Source: Candidatus Melainabacteria bacterium
GTDB lineage: Bacteria > Cyanobacteriota > Vampirovibrionia > LMEP-6097
Direction: 5' to 3'
Length of the DNA: 16,653 nt
Assembly: GCA_028817775.1 (NCBI GenBank)
Contig: JAPPOW010000171.1
Location: 1-16,653, forward strand
The position numbers and the translations under genes were made by a program. The stretch's first letter is position 1; each line of letters starts with the position of its first letter. The notes beneath the pieces were generated by a model. That model saw nothing but the letters and a program-made list of their open reading frames with translations, made no database searches and was not told the DNA's origin. Shown in pieces: positions 5,653-14,409 of this stretch.

Positions 5653-7716
5653 TCAAACGTCTAGGACTGCTAAGCCTGCATACTCTTCGATGAATGACTT
5701 ACGTGGAGCAACCACATCACCCATCAAAATATCAAAGATTCTACTTGCTTCCTGCCCGTCTTCAATTTGAACCTGTTTAAGAGTACGTGTCTCAGGATTC
5801 ATAGTAGTATCCCATAGCTGTTGGGGCATCATCTCACCCAAACCTTTGAAACGTTGTATGCTTGCTTTCTCACCAATTTCTGCAAGCGCAAGTTCAAGCT
5901 GATGATCAGAATAAACATACTTCACTTTCTTCTTGTATTCAAGTTTGTAGAGAGGAGGTTGTGCGATAAAGACATGTCCTTCTTCAATCAACTGACGCGC
6001 GTAGCGGAAGAAGAAAGTCAAAATCAAAGTACGAATATGAGCTCCATCGACGTCGGCGTCGGTCATGATGACAACGCGCTTGTAACGTAGCTTGCGCAAG
6101 TCAAGGTTTGCAGCATCCATCTTCAGTACAGCAGCTTCTCCCTTCTTGCCCTTAGACTCTTCATTCTCAAGTGGCACCAAACCAATGGCTTGAATCATTG
6201 CTTGAATCTCTTGGTTATCGTAGAGCTTATCAACAGTAGCTTTCTCAACATTTAGAATCTTACCTCTAAGTGGCAGGATGGCTTGGAAGTTACGATCACG
6301 TCCTTGCTTCGCTGAACCACCCGCTGAATCACCCTCAACTAGGTAAACTTCACACAATTCTGAATCAGTATTAGAACAATCAGAGAGCTTACCAGGAATT
6401 CCGGAGCTACCTTCTAGTGCTGATTGACGACGAACTGCGTTACGAGCCTTCTTGGCAGCTTCACGCGCTTTGCGTGACATCACCGCTTTGTTGATAATGT
6501 TCTTCGCTTCTTTAGGATGTTTATCAAGCCAGTCAGCAAGATTATCACCAAGAATTTGCTGTACTGCAGAACTTACTTCATTATTGAGAAGTTTAACTTT
6601 AGTCTGAGATTCAAACTGCGGATCTTTGACCTTAACAGAAATGATTGCAGTGATACCTTCACGCACATCATCACCACTCAGGTTATCTTCTTTCTCCTTA
6701 ACGATATTAGCTTTGCGAGCGTAATCATTCATGATCCTAGTCAAAGCAATTCTAAAACCTTGCATATGAGTACCACCATCAGGGTTGGTGATATTGTTTG
6801 CAAAAGCAACACAGTGCTCATTGAAGTTCTCTGTGTACTGCATCGCTAGTTCCACGATGACTTCTTGGCTTTCTCCTTCACATTCAAAGACGGTCTTGTG
6901 AATTGGTGAACGTGACTCATTCAAGTACTTAACGTAGCTAAGCAAACCATCAGGATTGTGATACTCCTCAGAGTAGTGAGGATCATCTTCCTTGAGACGC
7001 TCATCAGTAAAGATGATCTTGAGTCCCTTGTTGAGGAAAGTCATCTCACGGAAAGCATGTGATAAAGTCTCACGATTGAAACTAGGCGTGAATTCATCTC
7101 CTGCAGAATCTGTTTCTTTGAAGATTTTTTTATCAGGCCAGAAACGAACCAAAGTTCCGGACTTGTCGGTCTTACCGGTCTTCTTAAGAGGAGCAGTAGC
7201 TGAACCTACTGGTTTGCCGCTACCCTTGAACTCAACAAAGTACTTGTGACCATCTTTATATACTTCTACATGCAACTTGTCTGATACTGCGTTGACACAA
7301 CTTGCACCAACCCCATGCAGACCACCTGAAACTTTGTAGCTTGAATCTTCGCCGCCAAATTTACCACCGGCATGAAGCACAGTGAAAACAGTCTCAACCC
7401 CAGAGAGTCCGGTCTTCTTAACCTTATCTACTGGAATACCGCGACCATTGTCCTCAATCGAGATAGAACTATCTTTATGTATCGCAATATTGATAGTGTC
7501 ACAGTAACCAGCTAGGGCTTCATCGACGGAGTTATTAACGATTTCATAGACACAGTGATGCAGTGCCTTGTGGTCAGTACCACCGATATACATACCTGGG
7601 CGTTTACGGACAGCTTCTAAGCCCTCCAATACCTCAATATTGCTGGCGCTGTAATCAGCCTTGCCCTTGGTCTTATTTGATTTTTTGGAACTATCTGTCT
7701 TAGTCATTGTTGCCAT
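5653..7716 (-). CDS. gyrB: DNA gyrase subunit B
   Basis: This is the ATPase subunit of DNA gyrase, which introduces negative supercoils together with GyrA. The N-terminal GHKL ATPase is clear: RKRPGMYIGG, EIVNNSVDEA, EDNGRGIP and the lid YKVSGGLHGVGASCVNAVS. The TOPRIM domain has EGDSAGG (from Glu461) and TDADVDG (552-558), which bind catalytic Mg2+. The C-terminal QRFKGLGEMMPQQLW and TTMNPETR are typical of GyrB; ParE cannot be fully excluded, but these motifs and the 687-residue length fit GyrB. The ATG at 7716 (MATMTKTD) is preferred over the ATG at 7728, because GAGGG stands about 5 nt before it. gyrA is not in the window. The next gene upstream on the same strand ends 52 bp before this start. 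Confidence 0.95.
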   Translation of the reverse strand: MATMTKTDSSKKSNKTKGKADYSASNIEVLEGLEAVRKRPGMYIGGTDHKALHHCVYEIVNNSVDEALAGYCDTINIAIHKDSSISIEDNGRGIPVDKVKKTGLSGVETVFTVLHAGGKFGGEDSSYKVSGGLHGVGASCVNAVSDKLHVEVYKDGHKYFVEFKGSGKPVGSATAPLKKTGKTDKSGTLVRFWPDKKIFKETDSAGDEFTPSFNRETLSHAFREMTFLNKGLKIIFTDERLKEDDPHYSEEYHNPDGLLSYVKYLNESRSPIHKTVFECEGESQEVIVELAMQYTENFNEHCVAFANNITNPDGGTHMQGFRIALTRIMNDYARKANIVKEKEDNLSGDDVREGITAIISVKVKDPQFESQTKVKLLNNEVSSAVQQILGDNLADWLDKHPKEAKNIINKAVMSRKAREAAKKARNAVRRQSALEGSSGIPGKLSDCSNTDSELCEVYLVEGDSAGGSAKQGRDRNFQAILPLRGKILNVEKATVDKLYDNQEIQAMIQAIGLVPLENEESKGKKGEAAVLKMDAANLDLRKLRYKRVVIMTDADVDGAHIRTLILTFFFRYARQLIEEGHVFIAQPPLYKLEYKKKVKYVYSDHQLELALAEIGEKASIQRFKGLGEMMPQQLWDTTMNPETRTLKQVQIEDGQEASRIFDILMGDVVAPRKSFIEEYAGLAVLDV

Positions 7717-7768
7717 TGTAACCCTCATATTCTAGCATTGATGCGGATTTTGGCATAATTAAGAAATG

Positions 7769-8623
7769 TCAAACCTCAGGCTCTGTTGCAGGGCTATAAC
7801 TACGTAAAAATTGCCTGAGAGAAGAATTCAATGGTCTTATTGCAAGATCAACAAGGTCGTGAAGCAAGCTTTCTACTTCTTCTCTGTCTCTACTATCAGG
7901 CTGGTTCTCTGTTGCAGTATCCAGACTAGCCAGGGTGTAGACTATTTTTTTTAATTCGGGGGAAGCCCAAACCTCATCTGAATCATTAAACTCTGCTACT
8001 CTGGCAAGACAAGCTCTTTGCACTGACCTTAACTGCCTAGTACTACCAGACTTGAGAGCTTGTTTGAATTCATTGATTAGGCTTATTACTTCAGCTCTTC
8101 TCTTGGAAGATAGCTTAGTTGAAATTTCTGCTTTGAGTTCTTCCCTACTAGATTCTGCAACTGCATCATATACACGCAGTGGAATCCATCTTTTGTCTGA
8201 AAGCAACAGGTCGGCTGAAAGAAACGTAACTATTCCGACCAAAGTAAGCCAAGCAAATAACCAGGGACCAATGAGGAAGCGATTGTCTTCCGTATTTTGT
8301 TCAAGAGCAGAAAGAAGTTCTGTGGTTTGATTTAATAGTTCTCTATTTTCATGTATGAATTGTTTAAACCCTTGTGGATCTTCTTGCTTGAATTTCTTCA
8401 AGTTTTGATTAAGCTCAATTAATTGTTTTTGGCTTAGTTTGAGGCTCTCAGTTAGTTCTTCATGTGATCTATTAGTTTCTATAGTTCTTGAAAGTAAATT
8501 TAATTCAGCTTCAGACAGTGTTGCTACTCTGCCCTTTTTGGGCTCTGCATTGATAGTGGCAGGATCTGCCCCTAAACCAGCTAAGCCGGCTCCCAAGATT
8601 ACTAATGGTCTCAATACCTTCAT
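7769..8623 (-). CDS. Membrane-anchored protein of unknown function with coiled coil
   Basis: The product has 284 residues. The N-terminus MKVLRPLVILGAGLAGLGAD resembles a signal sequence or anchor. Residues about 35-105 are polar and heptad-like (repeated Leu with Glu/Gln/Lys: LKLSQKQLIELNQNLKKF), a likely coiled coil. One strong membrane helix follows at about 118-140 (WLFAWLTLVGIVTFLSADLL). The C-terminal half is soluble, helical and charged. No domain is recognised. The gene starts 76 bp from the divergent gene at 8699 and lies just upstream of gyrB on the same strand, but nothing links it functionally to gyrase. Confidence 0.7.
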   Translation of the reverse strand: MKVLRPLVILGAGLAGLGADPATINAEPKKGRVATLSEAELNLLSRTIETNRSHEELTESLKLSQKQLIELNQNLKKFKQEDPQGFKQFIHENRELLNQTTELLSALEQNTEDNRFLIGPWLFAWLTLVGIVTFLSADLLLSDKRWIPLRVYDAVAESSREELKAEISTKLSSKRRAEVISLINEFKQALKSGSTRQLRSVQRACLARVAEFNDSDEVWASPELKKIVYTLASLDTATENQPDSRDREEVESLLHDLVDLAIRPLNSSLRQFLRSYSPATEPEV

Positions 8624-8659
8624 AACATAAGACAGTTTAGCAAATTAACTAAAGATATT

Positions 8660-8688
8660 TTGATAGCAAACAAGCTAAAATGTATTAC
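8660..8688 (+). promoter_or_regulatory. Candidate promoter for the 452-residue gene
   Basis: TTGATA (8660-8665) and TATTAC (8683-8688) are separated by 17 bp, a good sigma-70-type arrangement. The predicted start of transcription, about 8695, is only a few bases before the ATG at 8699, and no Shine-Dalgarno is present. The mRNA would be leaderless or nearly so. Confidence 0.45.
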
Positions 8689-8698
8689 GCAAATATAA

Positions 8699-10057
8699 AT
8701 GTCAGTGGCTCCACTAGTAGTCATACCTGATTTCACGCGGTACCAAGTAGCTACCGCACCAGTTGCTGCAGGCAAAGAACAAGGTCTACTAAAACGAGCA
8801 GGTAAATTCTTCAAAAATTATGCTGGCATCATTGATTCACGTGAATCTATCACCCGTATCATTCTTGATCTTACTGCTTTTGATATCCCAACTATTGCAG
8901 CAGCAGCTACTCGCAACTGGTCAAGTTTTTGTGAGGCAGTTTTTGAAGGTGGTCTAGGAACTACTACTTTATTTGTGGCTCCACATTTAACCAAATTAGT
9001 TGCAAAACTTGCCAGTAAATTTTTCTTGGATCCAGAGGACCAAAAACACTACGACAAATTAGTTCGCTTCTACCGGCATGAGTTACATGATGAGGCTGGC
9101 TTCAAACAAGGTGTCTCTCGGATCTTGGCAGAAGAGCCAAAAGATTTAGAACGAGTAGCTCAAGTTTACCAAGGTGTAGACAAGCCAGAGCGAGCACAGG
9201 ACTATCAAAACAATGCTCAAGAACTCAAACATTATTTTTCAAACTTAAACTACCAGCAAGCTAGACTCAAAGCCTTATTGAACTTTAAGGAATCAGTAAT
9301 TGCATTTGAATCCTTGTTTGAAGGTAGTCTCTGGGGCGGCTTTGGACTGATGTTGCGTTGGTTCCGAAAACATATACTTAAACAAGATAGTTTTTCTGGA
9401 ACCAAGAACTATGTCAACAAAGAAGAAGCTGCCAAGTTAGGTGAAGACAAGCCGCTTTCATTCTTTCAAAAAATACTTGGCGGCACAGCAGTGCTTATGT
9501 CACCGCTTTATAACAAACTAATGATGTCTGCTTGCCGCGACCGAACTAAAGTTCAGAGAAATAAATTCCTACAACTTATAGACAAAGGACTGGATATGAC
9601 TCATGGTTTATTTCCTAAGCTTGGTTTACTTTTTAGTTACACTACCGTACCCAAATGGATAGGAGCACTAGCAACAGTTCAAGGACGTGATGAATTGATA
9701 GAAAGATTTTTGAAGCTTTGTACAGTACTACCAAGCTGGTGGCTTGGGCACCGCATTGCCAATGGTGGACTAGCAGCATGGTTTGACAAAAAACTTGCAG
9801 CCAAACATGGAGTAGAGAGAGGAATTTTATTAGAGCCTCAGTATGTGAACAAATGGGCGCCAGATCCAGCTAAGATTCACCATGTTATAGAAAGAAGCAA
9901 AGACAATCCAGCTTTGCTTGAAGATGCCAAGGATGCTCACGCCAAAGTTCTCTACGCAGGTCTAGGTCTACACTCACTTGGAGTATTTTTAATTACCATG
10001 CTTATTAATAAATTTACCAAATGGCGCGTTCAAAACAAGCTCGCCAAAGCCGCTTAG
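8699..10057 (+). CDS. Protein of unknown function, probably membrane-associated
   Basis: The product has 452 residues with no motif I can name. It begins MSVAPLVVIPDFTRYQ without a signal peptide. Moderately hydrophobic segments occur near 75-95 (GGLGTTTLFVAP), 210-222 (SLWGGFGLMLRWF), 258-280 (ILGGTAVLMSPL), 305-328 (LFPKLGLLFSYTTVP), 340-355 and 420-440 (LHSLGVFLITMLINKF). Charged helical stretches separate them. This suggests a peripheral or weakly integral membrane protein. The gene stands alone on its strand, has its own promoter candidate, and overlaps the convergent dehydrogenase by 4 bp at the stop codons. Its length and regular coding composition make it a genuine gene. Confidence 0.75.
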   Translation: MSVAPLVVIPDFTRYQVATAPVAAGKEQGLLKRAGKFFKNYAGIIDSRESITRIILDLTAFDIPTIAAAATRNWSSFCEAVFEGGLGTTTLFVAPHLTKLVAKLASKFFLDPEDQKHYDKLVRFYRHELHDEAGFKQGVSRILAEEPKDLERVAQVYQGVDKPERAQDYQNNAQELKHYFSNLNYQQARLKALLNFKESVIAFESLFEGSLWGGFGLMLRWFRKHILKQDSFSGTKNYVNKEEAAKLGEDKPLSFFQKILGGTAVLMSPLYNKLMMSACRDRTKVQRNKFLQLIDKGLDMTHGLFPKLGLLFSYTTVPKWIGALATVQGRDELIERFLKLCTVLPSWWLGHRIANGGLAAWFDKKLAAKHGVERGILLEPQYVNKWAPDPAKIHHVIERSKDNPALLEDAKDAHAKVLYAGLGLHSLGVFLITMLINKFTKWRVQNKLAKAA

Positions 10058-10875
10058 TAAGTGTCGATCATAGCTCCGGCAGCGACTAATACCTGCCCAG
10101 AGACGTAAGAAGAAAGATCGGAACCAAAGAACAAAGCTAAATTAGCAATATCAATTGGCTTACCCATTCCTTCTGGACGTTGAAGACCAGTTTGTGAGTA
10201 GAGCATCTGAATCATTTGCATTTGTTGATCTGGCACTCCAAGCTTAGGATCATCAGAAGGACCAGAAGTTAATCGAGTCTCGATGAAACCAGGAGCAATA
10301 GAATTACAACGAACATTAAAGCGCGCCCACTCTTTTGCTACCGTGCGAGTCATACCATTGATACCAGCTTTAGCAGAAGCATAATTGATTTGTCCAGCGT
10401 TACCTTTAACACCAGAAGTAGAACTTACATTAATGATAGATCTAGACTTGGCTTCAGAACCTTCATTCTTTCCAGCATCACGCATAGCTGGGACACTAGC
10501 TTGAATCATATTGTAGGTACCTTTGAGGTTAACGTTAATTACAAAATCCCACTCATCTTCAGTCATCTTGTGAATGACAGCATCGCGAGTGATTCCTGCT
10601 ATATTCGCAAGGATATCGATTGACCCACCGCCAAGATCCATTCCAGCTTTGATGATATTGTCGCAGTCTTCGCGCTTGCAAATGTTTCCGGCAACCACCA
10701 CTCCATCAGAACCTGCTGCTTTGACCAATTCTAAAGTTTCACCCGCTGGACCATCATCGATATCTGCGATCACAATTTTGGCACCATGCTTAGCATAGAG
10801 TTCAGCCGTTGCTTGCCCAATTCCTCTACCTGCTCCGGTCACTACTGCTACTTTACCGTCTAATAATTTGCTCAT
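10054..10875 (-). CDS. Short-chain dehydrogenase/reductase, FabG-like
   Basis: The product has 273 residues from the ATG at 10875 (MSKLLDGKVAVVTGAGRGIG). It is a classical SDR. The NAD(P)-binding motif TGAGRGIG is at 13-20 and the NIAG motif at 91-94. Catalytic residues are Asn114, Ser152, Tyr165 and Lys169 (YASAK). The C-terminal region SDLSSYVSGQVLVAAG is the FabG-type substrate/oligomer region. The likely reaction is NAD(P)H-dependent reduction of a 3-oxoacyl thioester (ACP or CoA), but the SDR family is too broad to fix the substrate. The frame is open further upstream to 11073, but that part crosses the inverted repeat and has no SDR similarity. No acyl carrier protein or other fatty-acid gene is adjacent. 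It diverges from sdhA. Confidence 0.9.
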   Translation of the reverse strand: MSKLLDGKVAVVTGAGRGIGQATAELYAKHGAKIVIADIDDGPAGETLELVKAAGSDGVVVAGNICKREDCDNIIKAGMDLGGGSIDILANIAGITRDAVIHKMTEDEWDFVINVNLKGTYNMIQASVPAMRDAGKNEGSEAKSRSIINVSSTSGVKGNAGQINYASAKAGINGMTRTVAKEWARFNVRCNSIAPGFIETRLTSGPSDDPKLGVPDQQMQMIQMLYSQTGLQRPEGMGKPIDIANLALFFGSDLSSYVSGQVLVAAGAMIDTY

Positions 10876-10896
10876 AAAATCATCATACCCCAGTCT

Positions 10897-10996
10897 AGCC
10901 ACCCATGCCTTAACCTTTACCACTTTTTGAGATAATAGGCACCAGCTCACAATGGAATTATCCTGAAAAATGGTAAAGGTTAAGGCATGGGTGGCT
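10897..10996. repeat. 100-bp element with perfect 26-bp inverted repeats in the divergent promoter region
   Basis: The left arm 10897-10922 (starts AGCCACCCATGCC) is the exact reverse complement of the right arm 10971-10996 (starts TGGTAAAGGTTAAGG). The centre is 48 bp, and an imperfect complement (TTTTTGAGATAA with TTATCCTGAAAAA) continues just inside the arms. The left arm ends 21 nt before the dehydrogenase ATG and the right arm 22 nt before the sdhA ATG. Read outward, both genes therefore have the same 26 nt at the same place in their leader. Promoters for both genes must lie in or near the 48-bp centre. It could be an invertible promoter, a duplicated operator/leader element or a MITE. 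No target-site duplication is obvious. Confidence 0.9.
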
Positions 10997-11018
10997 TTTA
11001 CTGGTAACATATTTAGCG

Positions 11019-12758
11019 ATGGACAAAAACATAGTAATAGTTGGTGGAGGATTAGCCGGACTTGGTGCCGCACTCAAAGCAGTGCAAAATGGTTGCACAG
11101 TCGACATTATTTCCCTAGTGCCAGTAAAACGCTCGCACTCAGTTTGCGCTCAAGGTGGTATCAACTCTGCCAAAAATATCAAGGGCGAGGGTGATGATCC
11201 TGGGAAACATTTTTTCGATACAGTTTACGGTGGCGACTTTCTTGCTAACCAAGGACCAGTTAAGCGCATGTGCGATGCTGCTCCAGAAATCATCGATCTC
11301 TACGATAGATTTGGGGTGATGTTTAACCGTACTCCAGAAGGACACTTAGACTTCCGTCGTTTTGGTGGCACACTTTATCACCGTACAGCTTTTGCTGGTG
11401 CTACAACCGGTCAGCAACTGCTTTACGCGCTAGACGAGCAGGTACGTCGTTTTGAATCTGAAGGCAAGGTCAATAAATACGAAGGCTGGGAAATGCTCTC
11501 TAATGTTATTGATGAAGATGGAGTTTGCCGTGGTGTGGTCGCTCAGAATCTACTTACAATGGAGCTCAAAAGCTTTAAGGGTAACGCTGTAATTCTTGCA
11601 ACAGGTGGACCAGGAAATGTCTACGGACGCTCAACCAATTCAGCTATCAATAATGGTATTGCTGCTGCAGCTTCATATCGCCAAGGTGTCCATTACGCCA
11701 ATGGTGAATTCATTCAAGTTCATCCAACTGCTATCCCTGGTACTGACAAGGATAGACTCATGTCAGAATCAGCTCGTGGTGAAGGTGGTAGAGTCTGGAC
11801 TTACAAAGATGGAAAGCCTTGGTACTTCCTTGAAGAAAAATATCCACGTTATGGAAACTTAGTTCCGCGCGATGTTGCCACTCGTGAAATTTTTGACGTA
11901 GTCGTTAACCAAAAACTTGGAGTTGATGGTAAGCGCTGCGTATTCCTTGATCTCACTCACAAGGAACGTGAGGAACTTGACCGTAAGCTTGGTGGCATAC
12001 TTGAGATCTACGAAAAATTCAAAGGCACCGACCCACGTGAAGTACCGATGGAAGTCTTCCCATCAGTGCATTACAGCATGGGTGGTCTTTGGGTTAACAA
12101 TGAGAACCAGATGACCAATATCCCTGGCTTGTTTGCTGCTGGCGAATGTGAGTATCAATACCACGGTGCCAATAGACTCGGTGCTAACTCCTTACTCTCA
12201 TGTACTTTTGGTGGTTTCCTTGCTGGAACTGAAGCTGCTGGGTATATCAAAAATCTTGAGAAGTCAGTTACTGATGTTAAAGAAGATGAGTTCAAAAAAC
12301 AAATCAAATCAGAAGAAGATCAAATCAGTCAGATCATCTCGCAAGAAGGCTCAGAGAACGCAAGACAGATCCACGTTGATATGGGTGATCTAATGACAGC
12401 CAATGTTACGGTGGTTCGCGATAACAAAAAACTTGAAGCAACTATCAAACAGCTTAGTGAGTTCCAAGACAGGCTCAAAAAAGTCAGTATCCCAGACTCA
12501 GGCAAATGGGCAAACCAAAGTTTGTTCTACTCACGTGAACTTTCACATATGTTAGACATCGCCAAGATCATTACTACTGGAGCACTTGCTCGCAATGAGA
12601 GTCGTGGCGCTCACTACAAACCAGATTTCCCTGATCGTGACGATGACAATTGGCTCAAAACTACTCTTGCTGATTACAAAGATGGTGAACCAGTACTTAG
12701 TTACCAAGAAGTTGATATCAGCTTAGCTGACCCAGTGAAGAGAGACTATACCAAATAA
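11019..12758 (+). CDS. sdhA: Succinate dehydrogenase/fumarate reductase flavoprotein subunit
   Basis: The 579-residue product closely resembles the Bacillus-type SdhA/FrdA. It has a Rossmann FAD site GGGLAGLG (9-16) and His40 in RSHSVCAQGG, the expected site of covalent FAD attachment. Substrate and proton-transfer residues are His235 (HPTAIPG), Arg253 in SARGEGG and His351 (HYSMGG). The FAD-binding C-terminal motif is HGANRLGANSLLS. It interconverts succinate and fumarate and normally works at the membrane with an iron-sulfur subunit (SdhB) and a cytochrome b. Neither is adjacent; hisA follows with a 1-bp overlap (TAATG). Direction (oxidase or reductase) cannot be told. Homology to aspartate oxidase (NadB) was considered, but the Sdh-type motifs fit better. 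No Shine-Dalgarno is evident. Confidence 0.93.
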   Translation: MDKNIVIVGGGLAGLGAALKAVQNGCTVDIISLVPVKRSHSVCAQGGINSAKNIKGEGDDPGKHFFDTVYGGDFLANQGPVKRMCDAAPEIIDLYDRFGVMFNRTPEGHLDFRRFGGTLYHRTAFAGATTGQQLLYALDEQVRRFESEGKVNKYEGWEMLSNVIDEDGVCRGVVAQNLLTMELKSFKGNAVILATGGPGNVYGRSTNSAINNGIAAAASYRQGVHYANGEFIQVHPTAIPGTDKDRLMSESARGEGGRVWTYKDGKPWYFLEEKYPRYGNLVPRDVATREIFDVVVNQKLGVDGKRCVFLDLTHKEREELDRKLGGILEIYEKFKGTDPREVPMEVFPSVHYSMGGLWVNNENQMTNIPGLFAAGECEYQYHGANRLGANSLLSCTFGGFLAGTEAAGYIKNLEKSVTDVKEDEFKKQIKSEEDQISQIISQEGSENARQIHVDMGDLMTANVTVVRDNKKLEATIKQLSEFQDRLKKVSIPDSGKWANQSLFYSRELSHMLDIAKIITTGALARNESRGAHYKPDFPDRDDDNWLKTTLADYKDGEPVLSYQEVDISLADPVKRDYTK

Positions 12759-13501
12759 TGTTCAATATCTACACAGCAATTGATATTCTCAACGAGAAGG
12801 CTGTTCGGCTCTACAAGGGCGATTATGACCAAGAGCACACTTATAACAACGACCCACACTTTGTTGCTAAACGCTGGCAACAACTTGGTGCTCAATACTT
12901 ACATATAGTTGACTTAGACGGTGCTAGAGATGGCAAGTTGGTCAATCGAGCACTAATCAAACTTATCGTCAACGAGCTGAAAGTGCCAGTGCAAGTAGGT
13001 GGTGGCATTCGTAATATAGAATCACTTGAGATTTTGATGAATGCAGGTATCAACAGAGCAATACTAGGTAGTGCAATAATCAAAGATCCGGATTTTGTCA
13101 AAGAAGCATTTAAAATTTACGGGGGTGAGAAAATAGTCCTAGGTATTGATTGTAAAGATGGTTACTTAGCCGTAGAGGGCTGGCAAGAAAGTTCTCAATT
13201 AACTGCAACCGATATAGTCCAGCAGTACATGGAGCATGGGCTCAAGTATGTTGTTTTTACCGACATTGATAGGGATGGCACCCTTGAAGGACCGAGCATT
13301 ACTGACTTGCGCAATTTACTAGAAGCTTGTCCCGAAGTTCAGGTCATTGCCAGTGGTGGTGTCAGTGATATGAATGACGTTAACGACCTTAAGGATCTCA
13401 AACATATGCATAATAACCTTGATGGAGTTATCATCGGCAAAGCTCTTTATGAGGGTAAGATAGAACCTCATCAACTTTATTGTGATGAGATCTATGAATA
13501 A
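12758..13501 (+). CDS. hisA: Phosphoribosylformimino-AICAR isomerase (histidine biosynthesis)
   Basis: The 247-residue product is a (beta/alpha)8-barrel. It catalyses the fourth step of histidine synthesis, the Amadori isomerisation of ProFAR to PRFAR. Catalytic Asp9 (YTAIDI) and Asp131 (LGIDCKDG) are in place. The phosphate-binding loops VQVGGGIR (79-85), ILGSA (102-106) and IASGGVSD are visible, as is TDIDRDGT (168-175). HisF is related, but the AIDI start and the overall pattern favour HisA. The ATG overlaps the sdhA stop by 1 bp and the TAA overlaps the ribF start by 1 bp, so the three are translationally coupled. No other his gene is present, so the cluster is not a his operon. Confidence 0.92.
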   Translation: MFNIYTAIDILNEKAVRLYKGDYDQEHTYNNDPHFVAKRWQQLGAQYLHIVDLDGARDGKLVNRALIKLIVNELKVPVQVGGGIRNIESLEILMNAGINRAILGSAIIKDPDFVKEAFKIYGGEKIVLGIDCKDGYLAVEGWQESSQLTATDIVQQYMEHGLKYVVFTDIDRDGTLEGPSITDLRNLLEACPEVQVIASGGVSDMNDVNDLKDLKHMHNNLDGVIIGKALYEGKIEPHQLYCDEIYE

Positions 13502-14409
13502 TGCAAATCCTTTCTGCCAGTTCAAGTAAATTAAGCACCAAGACTGCAGTTGCACTTGGCATGTTTGATGGGCTACATCTTGGTCATAGAGCTGTTATTC
13601 AACCGGCTCTAGATTATGCAGGCGCGCAAGGTCTCAAGACAGCAGTAATCACTTTGGAAAATCACCCTCGTGAACTAACTCGCGGAGCAGCACCAAAATT
13701 AATCACCAACTTAGACACCAGGCTTGCTTTATTTGAAGAACTTGGAATCGACTACGCCTTAGTACTTAAGTTTGATCAAGAACTGATGTCAATGAGTGCT
13801 GAAGACTATCTGGAAAAATATTTGCTCAATATCCTCAACGCTAGTTTTGTTAGCACCGGCTATGACCATCACTTTGGCAAGGATAGATCTGGTACCCCAA
13901 AGTTTTTAGAGACTTGGACCAAAGCTAACTCAATTGAACTTAAAGTAGTTGATGCAGTCGAGCAAGCAAGCTCTACAATCAGTAGCTCCAAAATTCGTGA
14001 GTTAATTACCGAGGGCAAAATTACTGAAGCTAATGCCATGCTTGGTTATGAATTTATGATTATCTCTCAAGTACTTGAAGGTGATAGGCGCGGGCGAGAA
14101 TTAGGTTTCCCAACTGCCAATCTCAAACTACCTGAAGCAATGGTAGTACCGCTCAAGGGTGTCTATTGTGGCAGTGCTGAATACCATGGGCAGGCTTATA
14201 AAGCTGTGATGAATATTGGTACTAGACCGAGCTTCAGCAATAGTGACGAGGTTATAATAGAAGCGCACTTGCTTGATTTTGACCAGGATATCTATGATGA
14301 GAAGATCAAACTTCGTTTAAATCAAAGACTTAGAGACGAGGTAAAATTCAACTCCGCTGAAGAGCTAATCAAACAAATCAAAGCAGATATAGAATTATGC
14401 ACGAACTGA
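13501..14409 (+). CDS. ribF: Bifunctional riboflavin kinase/FAD synthetase
   Basis: The product has 302 residues. The N-terminal FMN adenylyltransferase domain has the nucleotidyltransferase signature LGMFDGLHLGH (19-29) and ISSSKIR (160-166). The C-terminal riboflavin kinase domain has GFPTANL (202-208), NIGTRPSF (238-245) and the catalytic Glu254. It phosphorylates riboflavin to FMN and adenylates FMN to FAD in the cytoplasm. It sits two genes after the FAD-dependent sdhA in the same coupled operon, so cofactor supply and a flavoenzyme may be co-expressed. No FMN riboswitch is visible upstream. The stop overlaps the next gene by 13 bp. Confidence 0.95.
   Translation: MQILSASSSKLSTKTAVALGMFDGLHLGHRAVIQPALDYAGAQGLKTAVITLENHPRELTRGAAPKLITNLDTRLALFEELGIDYALVLKFDQELMSMSAEDYLEKYLLNILNASFVSTGYDHHFGKDRSGTPKFLETWTKANSIELKVVDAVEQASSTISSSKIRELITEGKITEANAMLGYEFMIISQVLEGDRRGRELGFPTANLKLPEAMVVPLKGVYCGSAEYHGQAYKAVMNIGTRPSFSNSDEVIIEAHLLDFDQDIYDEKIKLRLNQRLRDEVKFNSAEELIKQIKADIELCTN

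Noticed and set aside
5444..5656. 70-residue minus-strand frame after gyrB
   Set aside because: It lies over a hairpin-rich gap, has unbalanced composition and overlaps the gyrB stop. No ribosome site or protein-like pattern is present.
10876..11073. N-terminal extension of the short-chain dehydrogenase
   Set aside because: SDR similarity starts at MSKLLDGKVAVVTG. The extension crosses the inverted repeat and the divergent sdhA start.
10970..11194. Plus-strand frame beginning MVKVKAWVA in the inverted repeat
   Set aside because: The same peptide arises on the other strand from the other arm. The frame is out of register with sdhA and overlaps its coding start.
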